Below, piece by piece: positions 46,355 through 54,187 of a stretch of 64,000 nt of DNA. The notes beneath the pieces were generated by a model that searched no databases, was not told where the DNA came from, and saw nothing but the letters and a program-made list of their open reading frames with translations. The position numbers were made by a program, and so were the translations under genes. Numbering within the stretch: the stretch's first letter is position 1; every line of letters starts with the position of its first letter. Source of the DNA: Akkermansiaceae bacterium (GTDB taxonomy: Bacteria; Verrucomicrobiota; Verrucomicrobiia; Verrucomicrobiales; Akkermansiaceae); contig CAJJBQ010000002.1 of assembly GCA_905182405.1 (NCBI GenBank), positions 186,001-250,000 of the forward strand, read 5' to 3'.

Positions 46355-48187
46355 GTGAGTTGCGTTTCCGTTGATCAAGGTAAGGTAGGGCCAGTGGCCG
46401 AAAGTGAACCCAACTATGATCTGACAGACCGCGAACTGGCGCATTGTATCTGGTCACGCCTGCAACCTTATCGGAAGCGAATTGTGTGGGCGCTTATCCT
46501 TTTGGTGCTGGCTGTTCCTTTCATTAATTTTCACCCCCTCGTTTGGGGATTCGTGGCTGATGCGCTTGTGGAAGAAGCGCTTACACCGGGCGCTCTAGCC
46601 GTTTGGCTGGTGGTGATGTTCCTGACCTATTTGGTCGGTCTCGGGGCCGGAGCAGTTCAAAGTTACTTATTAGAGAAAACCGGTCAGGCCTTTGTTCGGG
46701 ATATTCGGGAGGAGCTCTTTTCAAAATTTGAATCTCAATCACTCGCCTACCATCGGGATCGCAGTACGGGGGAACTCGTCACTCGTATCACCAGCGATGT
46801 TGATGCGATGGAGCAATCGGTGCTTCAGGGGTTGACTTCTTTACTCGAGGAAATCGTGACCTTTTTTGTGGTGGCGGGGATGGTGCTTTGGATTAGTCCA
46901 GTAGTGGGCGCGGCCTCGATCCTGCCGCTCGCTTTCGCATTCATTTTTATTCGAAAATACAACCGGAAGGTGAAATCGATCTATGCGGGAGTGAGGAAGA
47001 AACTCGGGAGCATCGGCTCCTTCGTGCAAGACCGGCTGGCGGGCATCTTGGTGACGCAGTCGTTTGGTCGGGAGAAGAATGAAAGCGCAGAATTCAAGGA
47101 GAACGCAGATGGTTTTTATCAGTCGAGTGTTCAGGCGAGTCGGCTCCGGAACACTTATTTTCCGATTGTTTCAATCTTCGGGTTTATCAACAACCTCATT
47201 ATGCTCGGGTTGGGAGCTTGGTTAATCATGACGGGTAGTGACATGTTTAGCCTCGGAGCGCTGATTGCCTATCGCGGATTTTGGTGGCGACTGCAAAGTC
47301 CGATCCGGACAATTGCGCAGACCAGTGATATCTTGCAGCGCGCAAGAGCAGCAGCCACCCGTATCATGGAACTGCTCGATGAACCGATTGCGATTACGGA
47401 CCAAGAGGGAGCCCGGTCGCTGGAAGGCTCGAGGGGAGCGATCGATTTCAGGAACGTTAAATTTTCTTACGTCCCGGACAAACCTGTTTTAGACGGCGTC
47501 ACTTTTTCAATTCAGCCTGGAGAATTTGTGGCGGTGGCCGGTGGGAGTGGTTCTGGAAAGAGCACCCTGCTCAATTTAATTCCCCGCTTCTATGACATCG
47601 ATACAGGATCGGTGACGATCGATGGACTTGACATCCGGAAGGTCACCCTGGCATCACTTCGAAAACAGACCGGCTATGTGGGGCAGGATAATTATTTATT
47701 CGATGGAACGATTCGGGAGAATTTGAGTTATGGACGACCCGAAGCGTCAAAGGGTGAAGTCATCTCTGCAGCGGAGTTGGCCAATGCTCACGACTTCATC
47801 CTCGCAATGCCACAGGCTTATGAGACGCAAGTCGGTCAGAATGGGGTGAAGCTCTCCGGAGGGCAGCGCCAGCGGCTCAGTCTTGCGCGGGCCTTTTTGA
47901 CCGTTCCCCGTATTCTCTTACTGGATGAGCCGACGGCTTCCGTGGAACCCGAGAGTGAATCCTTGATTCATGATGCTATCCTTTCACGGACGAGAAAGGG
48001 CGAGGGGACTACCGTTTTGGTGACTCATCGCATCGATTTACTTCGGCAGGCTCCGCGCATCATTTTTCTTGAAAAAGGAAAGCTCGCTGGCGATGGGGTG
48101 CACGAAGATCTTGTTGATCAATGTCCGGCTTATGCCGACGCTTACCTTCGATGGGAGATTGAAGAATCGGCAATCGTGGCGAGTTGA
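46355..48187 (+). CDS. ABC exporter, fused permease and ATPase
   Basis: 610 residues. An N-terminal ABC type-1 membrane domain (about 38-320, six helices, HRDRSTGELVTRITSD coupling helix) and a C-terminal nucleotide-binding domain with Walker A GGSGSGKST, Q-loop, signature LSGGQRQRLSLARA, Walker B RILLLDEPTAS and H-loop VTHR. This is the MsbA/MDR-like half-transporter class, acting as a homodimer. The start is the GTG at 46355; another GTG at 46394 is possible. It is unpaired; the substrate (lipid, peptide or drug) cannot be told. The gene converges on the M41 peptidase gene, 75 bp apart. Confidence 0.92.
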   Translation: MSCVSVDQGKVGPVAESEPNYDLTDRELAHCIWSRLQPYRKRIVWALILLVLAVPFINFHPLVWGFVADALVEEALTPGALAVWLVVMFLTYLVGLGAGAVQSYLLEKTGQAFVRDIREELFSKFESQSLAYHRDRSTGELVTRITSDVDAMEQSVLQGLTSLLEEIVTFFVVAGMVLWISPVVGAASILPLAFAFIFIRKYNRKVKSIYAGVRKKLGSIGSFVQDRLAGILVTQSFGREKNESAEFKENADGFYQSSVQASRLRNTYFPIVSIFGFINNLIMLGLGAWLIMTGSDMFSLGALIAYRGFWWRLQSPIRTIAQTSDILQRARAAATRIMELLDEPIAITDQEGARSLEGSRGAIDFRNVKFSYVPDKPVLDGVTFSIQPGEFVAVAGGSGSGKSTLLNLIPRFYDIDTGSVTIDGLDIRKVTLASLRKQTGYVGQDNYLFDGTIRENLSYGRPEASKGEVISAAELANAHDFILAMPQAYETQVGQNGVKLSGGQRQRLSLARAFLTVPRILLLDEPTASVEPESESLIHDAILSRTRKGEGTTVLVTHRIDLLRQAPRIIFLEKGKLAGDGVHEDLVDQCPAYADAYLRWEIEESAIVAS

Positions 48188-48262
48188 GTGGTCTTAATCA
48201 TCCGCGCTCTTCTCCATGGTGGATCAATCCGGGACGAAAGCGACCTGGGCCTGAGGGCGAGT

Positions 48263-48733
48263 TTAACTTTTTTGATTTTGGGCGAGGGTGAGGTGGTGTT
48301 TGGCTGCCCGTCCGCTGATGGATTCGTGTTCAATGAGTTCGGAGGCGATCATTTTGACGGCACTCCAAGTTGCCTTGTTCTGGAGCAAGTGCTGGGTTTT
48401 ATCGAGCATCTTATGAACAAGCTTTTGGGCTTGGCGGGGATTGCCGGAGCGAGCCAGGGCAAGTTTTTCGACGCCACGAAGATCTTGGCTTGCGCCTTGC
48501 ACATTGTAGCGGCCGGACTTCCGACTCTCGGCGGCCATGCCGGCTAGCAGGATGAGGATTTCAGCCTCGAGCTTATCTTGAACTTGCCTCGTCCGGCCTT
48601 TTTGGATGGTGCAAGCTCCAAGCCGGTTCTGCGATGGGATAATGCTTACTTTTTTGACGGACCGCCCCGTGAGCAGGGCCATCACGGCATGGCCGGCTTC
48701 GTGGTAAGCAGTCAGTATTCGATCAGTCTCCAT
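48263..48733 (-). CDS. Stand-alone peptidase M41-like protein
   Basis: 156 residues with an HEAGH zinc motif (H11, E12, H15) in an AYHEAGHAVMALL context, exactly the FtsH peptidase signature, followed by the FtsH-like LAGMAAESRKSG segment; that part supplies the third-ligand region in FtsH (usually AAE..). There is no AAA+ ATPase domain, transmembrane helix or signal peptide: the gene starts with the peptidase domain and is only 156 residues. It is either a free-standing M41 protease domain that works with another ATPase, or an ATP-independent peptidase. It lies 62 bp downstream of hrpB on the same strand. Confidence 0.85.
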   Translation of the reverse strand: METDRILTAYHEAGHAVMALLTGRSVKKVSIIPSQNRLGACTIQKGRTRQVQDKLEAEILILLAGMAAESRKSGRYNVQGASQDLRGVEKLALARSGNPRQAQKLVHKMLDKTQHLLQNKATWSAVKMIASELIEHESISGRAAKHHLTLAQNQKS

Positions 48734-48795
48734 CGGATTCCAAAGGTTTCACGTTTGCTCCTCCGTTGGCAAGGTTGTCTTATCCCTGAGGACGG

Positions 48796-51345
48796 TTAAC
48801 GCCAAATATTGCCGGGGAATTTTCTCTCCATGATCGGGCGGTGTTTGCGCCACTCGCGGGCGAGGAAGCGGGGCCAATCTGTGGTGGTTGTGAGGACTTT
48901 ACCTTTTGGGGGAGAGAGTTTGAGGAGGATAGGGAGGCGGCCTTCGCAGAGGGTGGGGTGTTCTTCGAGGGCCCAGCATTCCAAGAGTTTCACTTGAGTT
49001 TCGGGCCCCCCGTTAGCGTAGGAAACTTGGGCTTTTTTTTTGTCGAGCCAGGGGATGGATGTTGGGAGAAGTTCATTGAGCCATTCTAGTTGACCTTTTT
49101 CGAGATGGCGGTGGAAGGCGTCTAAGAGGGAGGTGGCTTGGGCTTCTTTGACGAGCGAGAGCCCTATAAAAGCCCGGGTGAGACAGGCGGTGATAGCCGC
49201 TTCGTCGAAGGGGATGAATTCGAGTTCGGGCATGGTGCCATGAAGCAGGTCGACGCGGGCCATGAATTCTTTTATACGATGATCCATAAGAGGGAGCTCG
49301 AAGGCTCCACTGCGCTGGGCTTCGGCTAGGGAGCGTCCGCTTTTGTGGGGATCGCGGGCGCTGTGCTGGGCCTTCTGTTCGATGACGAGGTCGTGATAGC
49401 GGACGAGCCTCACGGCACCGACCCTTTTGTTTTTTATGTCGAAGAGGTGCTCTAGTGTGGTGCTCAGATGTTGGGGGAACATTTCGGCGATCCACTCCGG
49501 TTTCACGGCGGTGGCTAGGCTGAGCAGGGTGAGTGGGAGGGGACCGCGCGAGGGCACCTGATGCAGGTTGGCTGCGACAAAGTATGCGGAGTCTTGTACT
49601 ACGCTTTCGCGCACGAGTTGGCCTTCTCTTTGCTCGGTGAGATCGCAGGCGGGCTTTCCGGTAACTCGTCGTTTGGCGAGCTGATCGATGAAGCCGGCCA
49701 TGAGGCACCGAAGGAGGGAATCGTTGCCTTTTGATGGAGCGGAAGGGCTTGTTTCACGGTCGTAGAGACGCTGCTGGTGGGCGGCGTGGAGGATCTGTTT
49801 ATAGGTCTCGTCTACTTGGCGGGCGACTTGAGCGTTGATCCCGTGGCTGCGGCAGCGGTCGAAGCTAAAGCGATTCGATTTGGCGAAGTCGAAGGCGCGC
49901 ATCAGGGTAATAAAGTCGGAATCATCGCTGTCCTCAAATATTTCGCGCGTGTTTTGGCTCTTGGAATCATCGCGACCCAAACGGGTGAGCAGATCTCGGC
50001 CACTGACGAGGGCGGCGCATAAGGCAGCATCCGGTAAGCAGTCGCGCTTGCTAGCCTCGATCAACATGCGTGAGTAGCGCGGGTGCATGGGGAGGCGGAG
50101 CATTTTGCGACCGATCTCGGTGAGGTCGGAATCGAGCAGGGCACCGAGCATGGTGAGGAGGCGTTCGGCGCGTTCGATCGCTTGGGTATCGGGTATATCG
50201 AGCCAGTCAAAAGTGACGGCTTCCCGGATGCCGAGCGAATGTAAGAGCAGGACAACCTCGGCGAGGTCGCTGCGCTGAATCTCCGGCGTGTTGCGTTCCT
50301 CCCGGTTCTTGTGGCTAATCTCGGTCCACAAGCGATGACAGCTGCCGCGTGCGGTGCGGCCGGCGCGCCCTTTGCGTTGATCGGCGCTGGCGCGGCTGAT
50401 GGGCTCCAGTTGCAGGGTGCCGATCCCGCGCTCAGTGTCGTAGCGTGCCACGCGGGCGACACCGCTGTCGACGACGTGGCGGATGCCGTCGATGGTGATG
50501 CTGGTCTCGGCGACGTTGGTGGCGACGATAACTTTGCGAAGCTTGTTCGGGGCAAAGGCACGGTCTTGCTCCTGTGGTTCGAGCGCACCGTGCAAGGGAA
50601 TCAATGCGACACGTTGCGGCGTTATTAATTCGCTCAGCGCGTCCAATGTTCCGTTGATCTCGCCGCGTCCCGGCATGAAGACGAGGATGTCGCCGGGGCC
50701 ATCTTCATTGACGATACGCTCGACTGCTATAGCGGCCTGCATGGTGAGGTGGCGGTCATCGGGGAGGGGGAGATAATCGACCTCCACGGGATAGCTTTGC
50801 CCTTCGGAAATGAGGATGGGGCATTGGTTCAAATACTCGGCGACGGGTTCGGCATCGAGGGTGGCTGACATCACAAGCATTGCCAAATCAGGGCGCTGGT
50901 TTTGCTGGAGATCTTTCACCAAGGCGAGGGCGACATCACTGAGCAAGTTTCGCTCGTGAAATTCATCGAAGAGGACGGCACCGATCTTTGAGAGGGTGCG
51001 GTCGTCCTGCAACCAGCGGAGCAAGATACCTTCGGTGACAAAGCAGATGCTGGTGGCATTGCTGGTTTGATCATCGAAGCGGATTTGATAACCGACCTCG
51101 GCACCGAGTTTGACATTCCGTTCCGAGGCGACCCGGCTCGCCACGGTGCGGGCCGCGACGCGACGGGGTTGCAGGACCACGATCATCTTGTCGCCCGCGA
51201 GGCCGGCATCGAGCAGCATTTGTGGTACCTGTGTGGTCTTGCCCGAGCCAGTGGGGGCGACGAGCACGAGACGGTTGCCAAGTTTCAGCGTGCGCAGGAT
51301 ATCGGCTTGAATTTTCCAAATGGGAAGCGAAGTGGGGTCAGGCAT
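48796..51345 (-). CDS. hrpB: ATP-dependent helicase HrpB
   Basis: 849 residues of the DEAH/RHA helicase family. Walker A PTGSGKTTQ (about 31-39), motif II DEFHERN, SATL motif III, ATNVAETSITIDG and GRAGRT, then the HA2 and HrpB-specific C-terminal domain (residues 600-849, ending WPRFLAREWRKHRPIMERKFPGNIW). HrpB is a bacterial RNA helicase of unclear cellular role. The size and domain order are those of E. coli HrpB. A degenerate copy of its 5' end lies about 870 bp upstream (52142-52202). Confidence 0.95.
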   Translation of the reverse strand: MPDPTSLPIWKIQADILRTLKLGNRLVLVAPTGSGKTTQVPQMLLDAGLAGDKMIVVLQPRRVAARTVASRVASERNVKLGAEVGYQIRFDDQTSNATSICFVTEGILLRWLQDDRTLSKIGAVLFDEFHERNLLSDVALALVKDLQQNQRPDLAMLVMSATLDAEPVAEYLNQCPILISEGQSYPVEVDYLPLPDDRHLTMQAAIAVERIVNEDGPGDILVFMPGRGEINGTLDALSELITPQRVALIPLHGALEPQEQDRAFAPNKLRKVIVATNVAETSITIDGIRHVVDSGVARVARYDTERGIGTLQLEPISRASADQRKGRAGRTARGSCHRLWTEISHKNREERNTPEIQRSDLAEVVLLLHSLGIREAVTFDWLDIPDTQAIERAERLLTMLGALLDSDLTEIGRKMLRLPMHPRYSRMLIEASKRDCLPDAALCAALVSGRDLLTRLGRDDSKSQNTREIFEDSDDSDFITLMRAFDFAKSNRFSFDRCRSHGINAQVARQVDETYKQILHAAHQQRLYDRETSPSAPSKGNDSLLRCLMAGFIDQLAKRRVTGKPACDLTEQREGQLVRESVVQDSAYFVAANLHQVPSRGPLPLTLLSLATAVKPEWIAEMFPQHLSTTLEHLFDIKNKRVGAVRLVRYHDLVIEQKAQHSARDPHKSGRSLAEAQRSGAFELPLMDHRIKEFMARVDLLHGTMPELEFIPFDEAAITACLTRAFIGLSLVKEAQATSLLDAFHRHLEKGQLEWLNELLPTSIPWLDKKKAQVSYANGGPETQVKLLECWALEEHPTLCEGRLPILLKLSPPKGKVLTTTTDWPRFLAREWRKHRPIMERKFPGNIWR

Positions 51346-51583
51346 GAGGTGGCTGGCGCAGTCTATGATTCAGTTTGAGCGATGGAAATGAGATAGAGAT
51401 CGGAAGGGGAGATTTCCTGGCCCCTTTCAACCTGACGGACGGATCGTGCGACCTCGGTATCCGGTTTTCCCATTCTCATTGGCTGATTTTATTTGTTCCA
51501 ATACATTTTGGAGCTGTTCGTCCTAAAGCCTACGAGCTTCCTGGATGGTCGCATAGTCGTTCCTTTCCCCTAAACTCTAACTC
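51346..51583. other. Non-coding spacer upstream of hrpB
   Basis: About 240 bp with the hrpB promoter somewhere inside. On the minus strand a short stretch near 51450-51560 looks coding (DEQLQNVLEQIKSANENGK) but is broken by a TAG; possibly a relic. Confidence 0.35.
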
Positions 51584-51979
51584 ATGATATTTAATCTAGA
51601 GGAAGTCATTATATCATGGACGACAGCGCAGTAAGTCGCCGGAGAGTCGCTCCCGGCGGATGCCCCTTTTGAACTCGAATCCCACCTCCGCGACCAGATC
51701 GCTGAGGTCAGAGAATCCAGTCAACTCAGAGCTAGGGAGTTATTTCTGCTGGCGTGCCGCTGCCTCGAAGAACCCGTTAGTCTAAATCATGAGTTCGCAA
51801 AGATAGCGGCGGCATTCTGGTGGGTAAGAGGAATTTTTTGGATGCTGGCTGACTACCTGGCAGTTAAGGTGATCTTGGTAACTGTCATTTTCGTAGGTGG
51901 AGGAGTCAAGAACGCCACGTCTCAGTGGAAGCGTTCGGCTCCATACACATTACCAAAGCGATGGCTTCACCTGCCTTGA
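51584..51979 (+). pseudogene. HAAS/permease-prefix-like protein with in-frame TAA
   Basis: From the ATG at 51584, 131 codons to TGA at 51977-51979, broken only by TAA at 51632-51634 (codon 17). The frame reads MIFNLEEVIISW, then LPADAPFELESHLRDQIAEV, ACRCLEEPVSLNHEFAKI, and a hydrophobic helix (WMLADYLAVKVILVTVIFV). This is the arrangement of the short helical domain (HAAS or permease-prefix type) common in Verrucomicrobia next to PadR regulators or in front of MacB-like permeases: MFDLE..I..W...., LEELESHLR..., FL.A..RLG.P..L..EFAK. No PadR gene lies upstream. I read it as a decayed gene, since the rest of the frame is well conserved. Confidence 0.65.
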
Positions 51980-52305
51980 ATTGCCTCTTCTTTATTGGTC
52001 TCGCGATTAACCTCGTTACTGTTCATCGGGGGAACTGGCTCCATAATGGAGCTACCTCTCGGCAGGCTAAGGCCTTGTGTTCGTCCGCAAGTTCCTTGGT
52101 TTCGCCTGATAAGTGCCCCGTTCCGAATGGCGCTTACTTGGGCGGTTGCCGAACTGCGGCGTGCGCGAGATATTGGTTTGAATCTTCGAAATGGGAAGTG
52201 AGATTGAAGCACCCATGAAGCGAGACTTACTGATTTTTTGCGGAGATGATGAGGAGCTTGAATTCGCCGTTTTAGACGCGAGAATGGCTGTCGAAACAAC
52301 TGGCT
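51980..52305. other. Spacer holding an hrpB relic
   Basis: No intact gene. Contains the hrpB-like fragment at 52142-52202 on the minus strand. A plus-strand frame of 44 codons (52215-52349) overlaps the start of the next gene in another frame and is not supported by any family. Confidence 0.4.
52142..52202 (-). pseudogene. Relic of an hrpB 5' end
   Basis: These bases align without gaps to the hrpB start region (about 51270-51332) at roughly 75% identity by eye, on the same strand. The conserved part corresponds to codons for LPIWKIQADILRTLKLGN, here decayed. Most differences are transitions. It is far too short to be a gene; it suggests an old tandem duplication or a lost paralogue upstream of the present hrpB. 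Confidence 0.6.
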
Positions 52306-52599
52306 ATGACTACTCAGGAAATTCAGGAATACATCGACGCAGTAATTAGGTCAAAATTTAAAGACTTCACTGCGGAGTCGGGAGAAGTGATGACGAGTGC
52401 GGAAGGGGACGGACGGTTCATGGGAAAGGTGTTCGCGACGAGATATGGTCGACTTCCGGTGGGTAGGGATATTTTCCTCGCGATCGGTGAGAGCGAGAAG
52501 AAGGTGCAGATCGTGAAGCTTGGGAAATCGGAGTGCGTGAAACCAGAGAAGGACGATTTGGATGCGTTGCTCAAGAAAGAGCTGGGGGTTGAGAGTTAG
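52306..52599 (+). CDS. Small hypothetical protein
   Basis: 97 residues, acidic and Lys-rich, starting MTTQEIQEYIDAVI. It has a helical N-terminus, a central beta-like stretch (GRFMGKVFATRYGRLPVGRDIFLAIGESEKKVQ is conserved-looking) and a helical C-terminus ending in KELGVES. No signal peptide, membrane segment or known motif. Composition and the absence of rare features look like a real gene, but it sits in a relic-rich region and its ribosome binding site is not clear. I do not recognise it. Confidence 0.55.
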   Translation: MTTQEIQEYIDAVIRSKFKDFTAESGEVMTSAEGDGRFMGKVFATRYGRLPVGRDIFLAIGESEKKVQIVKLGKSECVKPEKDDLDALLKKELGVES

Positions 52600-52606
52600 G
52601 GTGCGG

Positions 52607-52697
52607 AGATTTAAGATTCGAATACGAATAGTGAGGTTTGAACGAGCTTAATAGCGTGTAGGAATTGATCCCACGCGATTGTTGGTGAGGGTGAGTT
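52607..52697. repeat. Degenerate intergenic repeat, copy A
   Basis: Begins GAGATTTAAGATTCGAATAC and ends TGTTGGTGAGGGTG, similar to 56808-56859 apart from an insertion of about 35 bp. Both copies lie downstream of plus-strand genes. Found by eye only. Confidence 0.45.
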
Positions 52698-52811
52698 CTA
52701 TAAAATTATTGGAATTCGATTGAGGAATATCCGATGAGTTTTTTCAGAGTAGGTGAAGCTAATCCTGAATGACCCATGCTGGGGACCTTGGATTGGGAGT
52801 AGTTTTGGTGC

Positions 52812-53456
52812 TTATGGCGTGATCGTTGGCTGGAGGGTCTTCCAGACGGTTGCTGCGACCTTCTCCTGCCCTTCGGCAGTGGGGTGGATGCCGTCTGCTT
52901 GGTTAAGCTTTTCGATGCCCCCGACGCCCTCCAGGAGGAAGGGGATGAGGGTGGCTTTGGATTCTTTTGCGACTTCGGGGAAGACTGCTTTGAAGCGGGT
53001 GGTGAAATCTGATCCCATGTTGTCGGGGATTTGCATGCCAGCGATGAGAAATTTGATTTTGGGGTTCTTGGTGCGGGTTTTTTTGATGATGCTGAGGAGG
53101 TTTTTCTTGGTCTCCTCAGGAGAGATGCCTCGGAGGCCGTCGTTGCCTCCGAGGGCGATAACGAGGACCTCTGCTCCTTTTGTCATAGCCCAAGCAACTC
53201 GCCGGAGTCCTCCGGCGGTGGTGTCGCCGCTGACTCCGGCATTGGCGACGGTGTAGGGAAGTTTGGCGACGTCGATCTTCGCTTGGAGTAAGGCAGGGTA
53301 GGCTTCTTTGAGATCAAGCCCGTAGCCGGCGGTGATGCTGTCGCCGAGGATGACGATGCGCTTGGCTGTATCATTTGCATTTGCAGTTTCCTCGGCAAAT
53401 ACTACTCCTGCTGCGACTAATAGTAGCCCGACCATTAACTGTTTCAAATATGTCAT
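52812..53456 (-). CDS. tesA: SGNH arylesterase/lysophospholipase TesA-like
   Basis: 214 residues with a Sec signal peptide (about 1-21). The SGNH blocks are complete: S40 in LGDSITAGYG, the Gly of AGVSGDTT, GGND in VIALGGNDGLRG, and the DGIHP Asp/His near residue 188. This is the TesA/arylesterase class (thioesterase I, protease I, lysophospholipase L1) of the periplasm. Its start at 53456 overlaps the divergent ybbA start (53450) by seven bases, the same tesA-ybbA divergent arrangement found in E. coli and many other bacteria. That context supports the symbol, though related SGNH esterases have many names. Confidence 0.92.
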   Translation of the reverse strand: MTYLKQLMVGLLLVAAGVVFAEETANANDTAKRIVILGDSITAGYGLDLKEAYPALLQAKIDVAKLPYTVANAGVSGDTTAGGLRRVAWAMTKGAEVLVIALGGNDGLRGISPEETKKNLLSIIKKTRTKNPKIKFLIAGMQIPDNMGSDFTTRFKAVFPEVAKESKATLIPFLLEGVGGIEKLNQADGIHPTAEGQEKVAATVWKTLQPTITP

Positions 53457-54187
53457 TCTTATCTTCTACGACTTTAGAATCCGCTCCGAGTGATGTCAAA
53501 CGACCCATCCTGAAAGTTACCGCGCTTCGTAAAACACATCAGACTGCGGCTGATGATTTGACGGTGCTCATGGATGTGAGCCTGAGTCTTGATGCGGGAG
53601 ATACGCTAGCGATTGTCGGGCCTTCGGGGAGTGGTAAGACGACTTTACTCGGGCTTTGCGCGGGGTTGGATGATGCCAGTGCGGGGTCGGTAGAGTTGGC
53701 CGGATTGGCGCTCGAGTCGCTGGGGCAGGATGCGCGCGCGGCGTTGCGGAATCGCTTGGTTGGCTTCGTTTTCCAAAACTTTCAGCTGATCCCGACGCTG
53801 ACAGCGATTGAAAATGTGTTGGTGCCGTTGGAGCTGCGCGGTGAATCCGGCGGCCAGGCGGAGGCGAAGAAATTACTCACGGAGGTCGGTCTCGGTGATC
53901 GGCTCGATCACTACCCCTTACAGCTGTCCGGAGGCGAGCAGCAGCGGGTGGCGCTGGCGAGGGCATTTATCCATCGCCCTAAGATTCTTTTTGCCGACGA
54001 ACCTACTGGAAATCTGGACTCCGGAACAAGCGGGCCGATTGTTGAGATGCTTTTCGATCTGAATCGGGAGGCTGGAACGGCGCTGGTATTGGTGACGCAT
54101 GATCCTGCGTTGGCGGCGAAGGCGCGGCGGGTGGTGACGATGAGCGGCGGAACCATTGTCTCGGAGGAAGAGAATGGAGCACTCTAA
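53450..54187 (+). CDS. ybbA: ABC transporter ATPase YbbA
   Basis: 245 residues from the ATG at 53450; the longer frame to 53375 runs back over the tesA gene. Walker A GPSGSGKTT, Q-loop QNFQLIPTLTA, signature LSGGEQQRVALARA, Walker B ILFADEPTGNLD and H-loop VTHD mark a LolD/MacB-type ATPase. With the YbbP permease it forms a mechanotransmission-type exporter; in E. coli YbbAP acts with TesA. The next gene overlaps its end by 14 bp. Confidence 0.93.
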   Translation: MSFLSSTTLESAPSDVKRPILKVTALRKTHQTAADDLTVLMDVSLSLDAGDTLAIVGPSGSGKTTLLGLCAGLDDASAGSVELAGLALESLGQDARAALRNRLVGFVFQNFQLIPTLTAIENVLVPLELRGESGGQAEAKKLLTEVGLGDRLDHYPLQLSGGEQQRVALARAFIHRPKILFADEPTGNLDSGTSGPIVEMLFDLNREAGTALVLVTHDPALAAKARRVVTMSGGTIVSEEENGAL

